Shown here: positions 9,265 through 15,835 of the stretch, in pieces | How positions within the stretch are numbered: position 1 is the first letter of the stretch | Layout: every line of letters starts with the position of its first letter | Assembly (NCBI GenBank): GCA_030064795.1 | Contig: JASJEI010000285.1 | Location: 1 to 18,790, forward strand | Source: Pleurocapsa sp. MO_226.B13 | Lineage (GTDB): Bacteria; Cyanobacteriota; Cyanobacteriia; Cyanobacteriales; Xenococcaceae | Direction: 5' to 3' | DNA length: 18,790 nt | The notes under the pieces: generated by a model | Database searches by the model: none | The model's input: only the letters and a program-made list of their open reading frames with translations | What the model was told of the DNA's origin: nothing | Translations under genes and position numbers: made by a program

Positions 9265-9363
9265 GTAGGGGCGAACGGCGACGCGGTTGCGCAAGCCCTA
9301 AAGGATTTGCTTCGCGGCACAAGTCGTTAGACTCAGCTAATCCTTTAGGGCGTTCGCCCGTAC
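9265..9363. repeat. Nested palindromic repeat with CCCTAAAGGATT arms
   Basis: Outer arms GTAGGGGCGAAC (9265-9276) and GTTCGCCCGTAC (9352-9363) pair at 11 of 12 positions. Inner arms CCCTAAAGGATT (9296-9307) and AATCCTTTAGGG (9339-9350) are a perfect 12-bp inverted repeat. The segment 9320-9350 (CAAGTC..TAGACTCAGCT..TCCTTTAGGG) matches 4401-4432, so this and the element at 4361-4454 belong to one family with different outer arms. It lies in the gene-free gap after gatA. Confidence 0.75.
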
Positions 9364-9376
9364 AGGAGTTCGCCCC

Positions 9377-9425
9377 CCTCTTTGTCTCCCCCATCTTCCC
9401 TATCTCCCCTACTCCTTCGCCTCGC
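9377..9425. repeat. Pyrimidine-rich degenerate tract
   Basis: A run of CCCC/TCTCC/TTCCC words abuts the palindromic element. Its complement contains GGGGAGATAGGGAAGATGGGGGA, closely similar to a purine tract near 11757-11780 in another intergenic region, so the two look like copies of one low-complexity repeat. Confidence 0.4.
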
Positions 9426-9629
9426 TCAAATATCGTCGGGGATCACCCATTTTGGTGGTTCGGATAGCTTTTTCATCCGAGCTATCTCTGCCATTTCTAG
9501 CATCTTGTCGAGGGAGGTATTATTGATAAATTCCGAGGCTTCTTGTTTATATTCTAGATTCGGACAGCGATCGCCTAAAACGCAGCCGTTGGTGCAATCT
9601 ACCGCACAATTTACCTGTTCGGGGTTCAT
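9426..9629 (-). CDS. Small conserved-type protein with CX3CX3CX5C motif
   Basis: Protein of 67 residues reading MNPEQVNCAVDCTNGCVLGD... at the start and ...EPPKWVIPDDI at the end. Four cysteines (8, 12, 16, 22) in CX3CX3CX5C spacing followed by a charged, helix-prone segment suggest a bound metal or iron-sulfur cluster; that is inference. It looks like a short hypothetical protein I associate with cyanobacteria, but I can assign no function. The frame is open further upstream to 9692, where it would overlap the aldo/keto reductase end; the ATG at 9627-9629 is chosen because the family-like sequence starts there and it leaves a 34-bp gap, fitting a two-gene operon with the reductase. Its ribosome binding site is weak. 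Confidence 0.7.
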   Translation of the reverse strand: MNPEQVNCAVDCTNGCVLGDRCPNLEYKQEASEFINNTSLDKMLEMAEIARMKKLSEPPKWVIPDDI

Positions 9630-9663
9630 GTTCTCATTTAACAATTCGTCTCTGAATATTTTA

Positions 9664-10623
9664 TTAAAAATTCCACAATACTGGATTATCATCTAGAGGA
9701 TCTGCTACCTGTTTGCCAATGCGATCGATCTTTTCTAAGTCTTCAGTAGAGATCTCAATCGAAACTGCTTTAGCATTACTAGCTACCTGTTGGGCATTTC
9801 TCGCCCCCGCGATCGCATTTGTCTGGGGTTGGGCGATTAACCAAGCTAAGGACAGTTGGGCTAGGCTACAGTTATAGCTTTCGGCGATCGGACGTAGTTG
9901 TTCTAGGGCTTGTTGGACGCGCTGATAGTTTTCTGGCTTAAACAGTCTATTTTTGGCTCGATGATCTCCCTCGGCAAATTGAGGCTTGTCGCCAAATTTC
10001 CCTGCTAGTATGCCTTGAGAAAGAGAAGAATAAGCCAAAATCGAAATATTATTTTCGATACAGTAGGGTGCAGCATCTCGTTCTACCTGTCGCCAAAATA
10101 AAGAATAGGGCGGTTGCAAACTTTCAATTCTGCCGTAGTTCGCTGCTGCTTCTAGTTGGGCGCGAGAAAAATTAGAAACGCCGATCGCTCTAATTTTACC
10201 GTCAGCTTTGAGTTTGTTTAAAGCTTTCATTGTCTCTTCAATCGGTACTACTTCGCTACCAAATGAGCCAGAGGGCCAATGAATTTGATACAGATCGATA
10301 TAGTCGGTATTGAGGTTTTTCAGAGAGCGATCGCAAGCTTCAATTACTCGGTCGTATTTGAGATGATTGGAAAATACTTTGGAGGCAATTACGACTTTAT
10401 CCCTAACATCTCCTATAGCTTTAGCCACAATTTGTTCTGAATGTCCTTCTCCATAAACTTCTGCGGTATCTATGGTGGTTATCCCTGCATCATACGCCTG
10501 ACGGATAGCTTTAATCGTTTCTTCGTCCTCAATACCTGCCCACATTTTTTTTCCTGCTTGCCAAGTTCCCATTAAAATTGGGGTAATTTGGATTTCAGAT
10601 TGACCTAGCTGTCTGGTTTGCAT
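9664..10623 (-). CDS. Aldo/keto reductase
   Basis: Soluble NADPH-dependent oxidoreductase reducing aldehydes or ketones. It has 319 residues in a TIM-barrel of the standard length. The catalytic tetrad is complete: Asp52 and Tyr57 in DTAEVYGEG, Lys82 in ASKVF, and His115 in DLYQIHWP. The sequence GVSNFSRAQLE near 159-169 is the second family signature. The cofactor phosphate-binding region reads AIAGARNAQQV, a slight variant of the common PIPGAR. The closest general type is the YajO/Tas-like group, but the substrate is not evident. The gene is first in a probable operon with the Cys-motif protein. A perfect palindrome (10713-10724) lies about 90 bp upstream of its ATG and could be an operator. 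Confidence 0.92.
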   Translation of the reverse strand: MQTRQLGQSEIQITPILMGTWQAGKKMWAGIEDEETIKAIRQAYDAGITTIDTAEVYGEGHSEQIVAKAIGDVRDKVVIASKVFSNHLKYDRVIEACDRSLKNLNTDYIDLYQIHWPSGSFGSEVVPIEETMKALNKLKADGKIRAIGVSNFSRAQLEAAANYGRIESLQPPYSLFWRQVERDAAPYCIENNISILAYSSLSQGILAGKFGDKPQFAEGDHRAKNRLFKPENYQRVQQALEQLRPIAESYNCSLAQLSLAWLIAQPQTNAIAGARNAQQVASNAKAVSIEISTEDLEKIDRIGKQVADPLDDNPVLWNF

Positions 10624-10712
10624 AATTTGTACTCTGCCTTATTTGGATCGGGATCTATCAAGTCTATCTTAATCCCCCAAAGTGACTAGAAACCTAGTAT
10701 AGATGTTCGATA

Positions 10713-10724
10713 GTTCGATCGAAC
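10713..10724. promoter_or_regulatory. Perfect palindrome GTTCGATCGAAC
   Basis: This 12-bp palindrome lies about 90 bp upstream of the aldo/keto reductase start, with an extra half-site GTTCGA at 10705-10710. The symmetry would suit a dimeric repressor, but it contains CGATCG, which is common in this genome as part of HIP1-like words, so chance is possible. Confidence 0.3.
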
Positions 10725-10919
10725 AGGCAACAAAAACCAGAGCTAAAATTTCCCAAGCATTAATAATATTATCTTAAACAAAACTTAAAACAATGTTTTT
10801 TTGAGATTGATAAAGTGCGACAGGAATCAAAATCGATCTGGAGAAAATCTGAGTGATAAGAAGCATTAAAGCGCGAGAAAATAACTTAAGTCGAAGCTGC
10901 CAAAGAATTAGCTTCTTAG

Positions 10920-11720
10920 CTAGTCAAACTTTGGCAAGAGATCGAAAAAGGTGCCGATCTAGCTGTTGCCAGCCGAAATATTGAAGGTGGAGGAGTTAGC
11001 GAATGGAGTATCGTGCGTCGTTTTCTTTCACGAGGGGCGCAAATGTTGGGATTAATCATTCTACCCGAAGTGATTGGTCGTCTGAGCGATCCGATGAGTG
11101 GCTTTTTTCTGTTGCGTCGTGAAGTTTTGCTAGGGAAGTTCCTTCATCCACTAGGCTACAAAATTTTGATTGAGGTAATTGCTAGGGGAAAAATTCGCTG
11201 GATAGGCGAGGTTGGCTATGTCTTCCAAGAGAGAAAAACGGGAGAAAGTAAAGTTACCTTCCAGCAATACCTAGAGTATATCCAGCATTTAATCCGTCTG
11301 CGGTTCGATCTGTGGCAAATCGAACGCTTTATTCGCTTTGGTATCTCGGGTTTTAGTGGCGTGTTTGTTAACATGGGTGTACTTTATCTATTGCGGGAAT
11401 TTTTGGGACTGGGACTAACCCGCAGTGCAATCTTGGCAGGAGAAATTGCCATAATCAATAATTTCTGTTGGAACGATCGCTGGACTTTTGGCGATATTTC
11501 TCGCAGTCAAAAAGGCAGACGCAAAAAATTGAAAAGATTTCTCAAATTTAATTTGATCTGCTTTTCTGGACTGGTTTTAAATGTTTTGGTGCTAAATATT
11601 TTTTACAATTTATTGAATATAAACGAGTATATTGCCAATCTTATGGCGATCGCCCTCGTAACTTTCTGGAATTTTTGGTTTAATCTTAAACTTAACTGGC
11701 GCATAACCGACAGTCATTAG
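10920..11720 (+). pseudogene. Polyprenyl-phosphate glycosyltransferase (GT2)-GtrA protein, N-terminally truncated
   Basis: Remnant of a dolichol/polyprenyl-phosphate sugar synthase with a GtrA membrane domain. Homology-like sequence begins right after a TAG at 10917-10919: LWQEIEKGADLAVASR, then IEGGGVSEWS and SRGAQMLGLIILPE. The region SDPMSGFF is the late GT2 motif. A GtrA domain follows from about 11325 to 11700 (ERFIRFGISGFSGVFVNMG, four hydrophobic segments, NFCWNDRWTFG, FWNFWFNLKLNWR). The first 110-130 residues of the enzyme, holding the nucleotide-binding start and the DxD metal site, are absent, and nothing like them is readable between 10624 and 10920. A GTG at 11013 could start a 235-residue product, so a residual GtrA flippase-like membrane protein might still be made, but catalysis should be lost. 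Confidence 0.8.
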
Positions 11721-11737
11721 TCATGTAACTCTTCGCG

Positions 11738-11790
11738 GAGGAAGCAGAGGAAGATAAGGGAGATGGGGAAGATAGGGACTTGGGGAATAA
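11738..11790. repeat. Purine-rich degenerate tract
   Basis: A GGAAG/GGGAGATGGGGAAGATAGGG-type run lies just after the truncated glycosyltransferase gene. It resembles the complement of the pyrimidine tract at 9377-9425. No coding capacity is seen. Confidence 0.4.
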
Positions 11791-11914
11791 CTACTAACTG
11801 CTGTGCTTTTGAGTATAAGGAATAAACATTAATTTGTGCGAAAGTAAAAAGACTTTGAGAATGGCGAAGGAGATTTTATTCAATCAAATAAATGCTAAAA
11901 CCATTGTATTGATG

Positions 11915-12790
11915 CTAACTTTGACGGTAAGCTTTGGGAGTAATTCCTGTCAGTTGACGAAAATATTTCCCTAAATGGCTCTGACTGCTAAAACCACAGT
12001 CTAAAGCGATATCTGCGATAGAGATATCTGCTGTTTTTAACAATTGTTTGGCTCGTTCGATTCTCTGCTGCATCACATACTGATGAGGAGACATTCCCGT
12101 AGATTTTTTAAATAATCTACTGAAGTGAAATTGAGTAATTCCGATATGAGATGCTAAGTCTTCCAGTTTAATCCCTTGGGACAAATGCTCGTTAATATAT
12201 TCGGTTACTCTTACCAAGGCGCGATCGCTCAATCCTCCTTCATAAGTTACGATATCTGGTTTAGTTCCTGCATGATCTCTTAATAAGTTAACTGTTAAAG
12301 CATTAGCCAAAGACTCTATATAAAGCTGTCCTATACCTTCACTACCGCGATAAAGTTCGGCGCGTAACATCATTGCCAACTGCTCTATTTGGGGGTTACG
12401 AACGCGAAATTCTGTTGCTAATTTTAAGCGATCTGGATCGGAATTAATGGTTTCTGTGGCAATTTGTTGGAGAAACTGAGGAGAAATGGCTATCTGTAAA
12501 TAGCTGTCTTCCCCATAAGCTCGATAAGAACTAGGAAGTTCAGCAGGAGTAATTGAAAGATCGCCTTTAGAATAAAGTCCGACAAAAGAGCGATCGCCCA
12601 TTGCTTGCCAAATGCGATGGGGTTTAGTTGCCAAACACAAAGTAATTATATGTTCGGAACAAGAGCCAAATTCACCACCTCCTGAAGGTTGCTTATACTC
12701 TTCAACCAGAATAGATTGCCAACCTAAATCTTGACTGGAAATAATCGGTGAAAAAGCTTCAGTTTGCGGTTTGGGCGATGAGCTTGCCAT
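11915..12790 (-). CDS. AraC-family transcriptional regulator
   Basis: DNA-binding regulator of 291 residues. The C-terminal ~100 residues form the AraC domain with two helix-turn-helix units: about 208-230 (KLEDLASHIGITQFHFSRLF) and about 257-280 (SIADIALDCGFSSQSHLGKY), closing with the family signature TGITPKAYR. The first ~175 residues are the sensing half and show no ligand motif I can name. It is transcribed away from azoR, with 145 bp between the two start codons, and this gap holds a direct-repeat operator candidate (12821-12853) ending 31 bp from its own ATG, so autoregulation and control of azoR are both likely. AGAGG lies ten bases before the ATG at 12788-12790. The same motif precedes the MATE gene at 16322. 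Confidence 0.93.
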   Translation of the reverse strand: MASSSPKPQTEAFSPIISSQDLGWQSILVEEYKQPSGGGEFGSCSEHIITLCLATKPHRIWQAMGDRSFVGLYSKGDLSITPAELPSSYRAYGEDSYLQIAISPQFLQQIATETINSDPDRLKLATEFRVRNPQIEQLAMMLRAELYRGSEGIGQLYIESLANALTVNLLRDHAGTKPDIVTYEGGLSDRALVRVTEYINEHLSQGIKLEDLASHIGITQFHFSRLFKKSTGMSPHQYVMQQRIERAKQLLKTADISIADIALDCGFSSQSHLGKYFRQLTGITPKAYRQS

Positions 12791-12820
12791 AAATGTTTTA
12801 CCTCTGATTCTTAACTCGCA

Positions 12821-12853
12821 GCAAGATTTTGATAATCGCGCAAGGTTTAGATA
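12821..12853 (+). promoter_or_regulatory. Direct-repeat operator candidate, araC/azoR
   Basis: GCAAGATTTTGATA (12821-12834) and GCAAGGTTTAGATA (12840-12853) are direct half-sites starting 19 bp apart. The first half is identical to 16220-16233 upstream of the MATE gene, and the second starts at exactly the same distance there. Two direct half-sites suit an AraC-family protein, whose gene starts 31 bp away. It ends 82 bp before the azoR ATG. Confidence 0.65.
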
Positions 12854-12935
12854 TCGCTTCAGATTTGAGTTGCTTATTCTGTAATTGTAACGATTGAGCG
12901 CGTAAAACTTAACAAATAAAGAGGTTTATTAAACT

Positions 12936-13571
12936 ATGGCTAAGTTACTACACATTGATGCTAGTCCTAGAGGCAATCGCTCTCACTCTCGCAGACTAAC
13001 TAGAGAATTTGTTGAAGCTTGGAAAAAAGCCAATCCTATTGACACGATTATCTATCGCGATATTGGACGTAATCCTATTCCTCACGTTACAGAAGCTTGG
13101 ATTGCTGCTGCTTTTACACCAGAAGAAAAGCGATCTCCAGAACAAAAAGAAGCTCTTCGTCTCAGCGATGAATTAGTGGATGAATTGTTAGCAGCAGATA
13201 TTTATGTCATGGGCGTACCGATGTATAACTGGAGCGTAACCAGTGGCTTTAAGGCATATATCGATAATATTATCCGAATTAATCGCACTTGGGCTTATAT
13301 TCCCGATGAGAACCCAGAATTTCCCTATAAACCTCTGGTACACGGTAAAAAAATGTTTGTCATTGCTTCTCGTGGCGATGGTGGTTTTGCATCTGGAGAA
13401 CGCAATTACAAAAGAGATTTTCAAGTTCCTCTAATTAAAGAAACCTTTGGAATGTTGGGCATTACCGATATTACTTTTATTACTGTCGAAAATGATGAAT
13501 ACGGCGGTCAGAAACTAGCTGATTCTCTTACTGCTGCTCGTTCTAGAATTTCGGAGTTAGTTGCTGCCTAA
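12936..13571 (+). CDS. azoR: FMN-dependent NADH:quinone oxidoreductase / azoreductase
   Basis: Cytoplasmic flavoenzyme of 211 residues, the typical AzoR length, that reduces quinones and azo compounds by two-electron transfer from NAD(P)H. The flavodoxin-like fold shows its FMN-binding elements: LLHIDASPRGNRSHSR at the start (phosphate loop), VPMYNWSVTSGFKAYID near 89-105 (isoalloxazine side), and ASRGDGGFASG near 144-154. ITDITFITVEND near 176-187 is also characteristic. GAGG lies 11 bases before the ATG. It is the first gene after the AraC operator and lies 33 bp before the SDR gene, with more plus-strand genes behind, so it probably heads an operon for quinone or electrophile stress. Confidence 0.93.
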   Translation: MAKLLHIDASPRGNRSHSRRLTREFVEAWKKANPIDTIIYRDIGRNPIPHVTEAWIAAAFTPEEKRSPEQKEALRLSDELVDELLAADIYVMGVPMYNWSVTSGFKAYIDNIIRINRTWAYIPDENPEFPYKPLVHGKKMFVIASRGDGGFASGERNYKRDFQVPLIKETFGMLGITDITFITVENDEYGGQKLADSLTAARSRISELVAA

Positions 13572-13604
13572 AAATCATCGGTCGCAATATTGAGAGGATT
13601 CAAA

Positions 13605-14510
13605 ATGAAAGTCTTTCTTACAGGAGCAACGGGCTATATTGGCACGGTTATAGCTGAAAAGTTACAAGAAGCAGGACATACTGTTGTTGGTTTGGCAAGA
13701 AATGAAACAGCAGCTAACAAGTTAGCCAAACGTAATATCAAGCCATTTATCGGCAATTTAAAACATCCTGAATCATTAGCTTTGGCCGCCAAGGAAGCCG
13801 ATGGCGTAATTCACACTGCATTCATCCATGACTTTGATAATTGGGCAGGTGCAGTAGAAGCGGATTGTCGTGTCATCGAAGCTTTTAATACTGTTTTAGT
13901 TGGTTCGGGCAAGCCTTTTATTGCTACCTCTGATACTAGCGTGCTGGGAGACACGGGAACAGAAATTGCCGATGAAGATTATCCCATTGCCAAAGGTTTT
14001 TTCCTAGCAGAACGCGCCAAAGCTGAAACTGCTGTTATCCGCGCTAGCCAACAAAATATCCGCAGTGTAGTTTTACGCTTGCCTCTCTACATTTATGGAC
14101 GTGGAGGTGGCACGAGTTATATTCCGATGAGGATTCAAGATGCCCAAGATACTAGAATTGTCCATTATGTTGCTCCTGGAGAGCATCAAGTATCTGCTGT
14201 CGATGTAGATGATGTGGCAAGTATTTATGTATTGGCTTTAGAAAAAGCACCTGCGGGTTCGATTTTTCATGCTGCAACTGAATCGGGAATTTCTGAAAAG
14301 GCGATCGCCGAAGCTATTAGTCGTGTAGTAGGTTATCAGATCGAGGAGATCGATTCAGAAGAAGCGATCGCTCTCTGGGGAGCAGGAATCGCAGCTTTTT
14401 TCTCAATTAACAATCAAACTTCTGCCAATAAAGCTAAACAACAACTTGGATGGAATCCGCAAGCAGGTTCGTCTTTATTAGAAGACATTGCTCAAACCCA
14501 TAAGCCATAA
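13605..14510 (+). CDS. Atypical short-chain dehydrogenase/reductase (NAD-epimerase-like)
   Basis: NAD(P)-binding protein of 301 residues. The Rossmann motif GxxGxxG is seen in VFLTGATGYIGTVIAEKL at the start, followed by an acceptor strand ending VGLAR and by DGVIHTAFIHDF near 65-77. The extended-SDR active site is not conserved: after IATSDTSVLGDTG the usual YxxxK is replaced by LAERAK, keeping Lys but with Ala in the Tyr place. The downstream LPLYIYGRGG and AVDVDDVASIYVLALEKAPAG match a group of atypical SDRs of unknown function. It may bind nucleotide without classical dehydrogenase chemistry. The ATG at 13605 has GAGAGGA six bases upstream; an in-frame TTG at 13590 lies ahead of that site and is less likely. 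It follows azoR by 33 bp. Confidence 0.88.
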   Translation: MKVFLTGATGYIGTVIAEKLQEAGHTVVGLARNETAANKLAKRNIKPFIGNLKHPESLALAAKEADGVIHTAFIHDFDNWAGAVEADCRVIEAFNTVLVGSGKPFIATSDTSVLGDTGTEIADEDYPIAKGFFLAERAKAETAVIRASQQNIRSVVLRLPLYIYGRGGGTSYIPMRIQDAQDTRIVHYVAPGEHQVSAVDVDDVASIYVLALEKAPAGSIFHAATESGISEKAIAEAISRVVGYQIEEIDSEEAIALWGAGIAAFFSINNQTSANKAKQQLGWNPQAGSSLLEDIAQTHKP

Positions 14511-14530
14511 ATTAAAGCAAATTTATTTTT
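14508..14530 (+). terminator. Weak AT-stem terminator candidate after the SDR gene
   Basis: TAAATT (14508-14513) pairs with AATTTA (14520-14525) and is followed by five T. The stem holds only A-T pairs, so it may be inefficient and allow read-through to the genes beyond. Confidence 0.3.
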
Positions 14531-14535
14531 GACGA

Positions 14536-14620
14536 GCGACCCCGCGTTATCCGAAGGTGTATCCTTTAGGACGCCGACAGGCGTTTACCCCGTTTGGCTC
14601 GGGGCAAGGGAATGCGCGAG
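14536..14620. repeat. GC-rich repeat block with ACGCC/GGCGT hairpin
   Basis: The block contains GACCCCGCGT (14538-14547), shared with the ~100-bp repeat at 14711, and ATCCTTTAGG (14561-14570), shared with the elements at 4361-4454 and 9265-9363. ACGCC-GACA-GGCGT (14571-14584) is a perfect small hairpin. It appears to be a mosaic of the same repeat families. A frame is open through it but is not gene-like. Confidence 0.5.
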
Positions 14621-14710
14621 TCGTAACAAGAATTATTTTCAGATTTTAGGAGGAAAAATGTTACCAGAAAAGCAAATTACTACCAACACTGACGAACAAA
14701 AAAGCGGTCA

Positions 14711-14809
14711 GACCCCGCGTCTATCACGGATACACTCAATGCGACAAGTGCAAGCCGCGACCCATTTCGACGTAAGGCGCAAGACAAAGGCGTGATTCCG
14801 CATGTACGC
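14711..14809 (-). repeat. ~100-bp interspersed repeat, copy B
   Basis: Inverted relative to copy A at 4508-4611, with identical ends (14711-14733 against 4589-4611; 14798-14809 against 4508-4519) and a diverged middle. It lies within the YrhK-like gene, between native-looking residues, and supplies the in-frame TGA at 14793. GGTCAG just outside the left end (14705-14710) and CTGACC at 14809-14814 may be part of its terminal inverted repeat. Confidence 0.7.
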
Positions 14810-14883
14810 TGACCAAGACAGAAAGTTTGTTACCGTTATTCATCCAGAAAAATTTCCCCCAATCCCAGATAACAAAGAAAACA

Positions 14884-14917
14884 GCGTAGCGAAGCCATGC
14901 CGTAAGGCTTATCGCGA
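14884..14917. repeat. Palindromic repeat (GCGTAGCGAAGCC/GGCTTATCGCG) within the reading frame
   Basis: AAGCC (14892-14896) pairs with GGCTT (14906-14910), with GCGA/TCGC pairing outside. The sequence resembles a dispersed cyanobacterial palindrome. It encodes SVAKPCRKAYRE between the soluble part and first membrane helix of the YrhK-like protein without breaking the frame. Confidence 0.55.
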
Positions 14918-15130
14918 GTATCTAGTGAGTTGGCTATTTCTGATTGGTTCTTTAATGTTTCTCTTCGATGGATTCCTCGAACTAACTGAAGGTATTTCAA
15001 TTCATGTTGTAATTCATCTCGTTGCTAGCATCCTATTTACTATTGGCTCGGTTTTGTTCATCCCCACAAATAAAAAATAATTTTGCCCTGCTGTTCTTTA
15101 AATTTATTCGATTGTTAAGGAAAAAATATC

Positions 15131-15664
15131 ATGTTATTTACCAAAGCTTTTAAAACATTTTTGGCAATCGCATTATCTGTCTTCTTGGGATTTAGTTCGT
15201 TTTTTACTCAAGATGCGTTCAGCGAAGCTGCGCCTACGGCGTTCGCTCAATCGACATTCAGTACTCAAACAGAAAAACAAGAATTTCGGCAACTAATCGA
15301 GCGCACTCATGAAGCCTGGAACAGTCATCATCCTCACGAGCTAGCCAAGTTCTATGCCAAGGATGCAGATTTGATTTTCTACGATGCTTTACCAATGCAA
15401 TATCAGGGTTGGGATGAATACGAACGAGGCATCCAAACCAACTTATTTGATAAGATGCCTAAATTTATTCTCTCTGCTAATGACGATCTGCAACTAACTC
15501 GTCGAGATAATCTAGCCTGGACGACTTTTACCTGGCATCTTTCCGCAGAATTGAATAACGGTACTCCCATTGAAACCGATGGCAGACAAACCAATATTTG
15601 GGAACAACGCGACGGAAAATGGGAGATCGTTCACGAACACATTTCTGCGCCAGTATCTTTGTAA
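15131..15664 (+). CDS. Exported SnoaL-like/DUF4440 protein (NTF2 fold)
   Basis: Protein of 177 residues. Residues 1-39 form a signal peptide: basic start MLFTKAFK, hydrophobic core TFLAIALSVFLGFSSFF and an AFA-Q cleavage site, so the product is probably periplasmic. The mature part is a single NTF2-like domain: HEAWNSHHPHELAKFYAKDA near 60-79, then NLAWTTFTWHL and the closing WEQRDGKWEIVHEHISAP. This matches SnoaL-like proteins of the 'ketosteroid isomerase homolog' kind. The family covers many activities and no substrate can be named. Codons 29-39 (AFSEAAPTAFA) coincide exactly with a 33-bp repeat-like element, which thus supplies the cleavage motif. It lies 50 bp after the YrhK-like gene and may belong to the azoR unit. 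Confidence 0.82.
   Translation: MLFTKAFKTFLAIALSVFLGFSSFFTQDAFSEAAPTAFAQSTFSTQTEKQEFRQLIERTHEAWNSHHPHELAKFYAKDADLIFYDALPMQYQGWDEYERGIQTNLFDKMPKFILSANDDLQLTRRDNLAWTTFTWHLSAELNNGTPIETDGRQTNIWEQRDGKWEIVHEHISAPVSL
15215..15247. repeat. 33-bp repeat-like element coding for the signal-peptide end
   Basis: This GC-rich stretch begins GCGTTCAGCGAAGCTGCGCC and ends CGGCGTTCGCT. It contains AGCGAA/TTCGCT inverted arms (15221-15226, 15242-15247) and resembles dispersed cyanobacterial palindromes. It is exactly 11 codons long and in frame. Neighbouring codons are AT-rich. Confidence 0.45.
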
Positions 15665-15835
15665 AGACTTTCAATAAATTGCTTGTAATACTTTTGATGC
15701 GAGCCTGTATAATTAGCCATCCCCTCTCTGGTTAAATAACCACTTTTGCCAGTGTGGGGATTTTTGATGTAGCTATAAATGCTTTTTTGATAATCTGAAT
15801 TTTCATGCCAAATTAATTTTGATAAGGATTTATAC
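15665..15835 (-). pseudogene. Unrecognised gene fragment
   Basis: On the minus strand a frame reads protein-like from about 15835 down to 15665: WYKSLSKLIWHENSDYQ, then YIKNPHTGKSGYLTREGM and YTGSHQKYYKQFIESLY. It formally stays open to a TGA at 15631, overlapping the SnoaL-like gene antisense. There is no start codon at the upstream end, where it runs into the thioredoxin-reductase-like remnant in another frame. I do not recognise the family. The balanced residue use and lack of stops suggest a real gene tail, but chance is not excluded. Confidence 0.35.

Larger units (their letters stand above)
14658..15080 (+). pseudogene. YrhK-like two-helix membrane protein gene interrupted by repeats and one stop
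   Basis: AGGAGG lies six bases before the ATG at 14658, a strong site, and one frame runs from there to TAA 15078 except for a TGA at 14793-14795. The first 15 codons (MLPEKQITTNTDEQK) look native; then comes a ~100-bp repeat (14711-14809) carrying the TGA. Native-looking sequence resumes (DQDRKFVTVIHPEKFPPIPD), a second palindrome adds codons at 14884-14917, and the rest is the YrhK-like region: YLVSWLFLIGSLMFLFDG and IHLVASILFTIGSVLFIP, two membrane helices. An ATG at 14802, seven bases after the TGA, could make a 92-residue protein with both helices, so function may survive as a shortened product or by re-initiation. It lies between the SDR and SnoaL-like genes on the same strand. Confidence 0.65.

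Noticed and set aside
9168..9467. Plus-strand frame overlapping the end of gatA
   Set aside because: It reads gatA out of frame and then the nested repeat; the composition is repeat-derived.
14529..14657. Extension of the YrhK-like frame upstream of 14658
   Set aside because: The added codons come from a repeat block, while AGGAGG sits just before the ATG at 14658.
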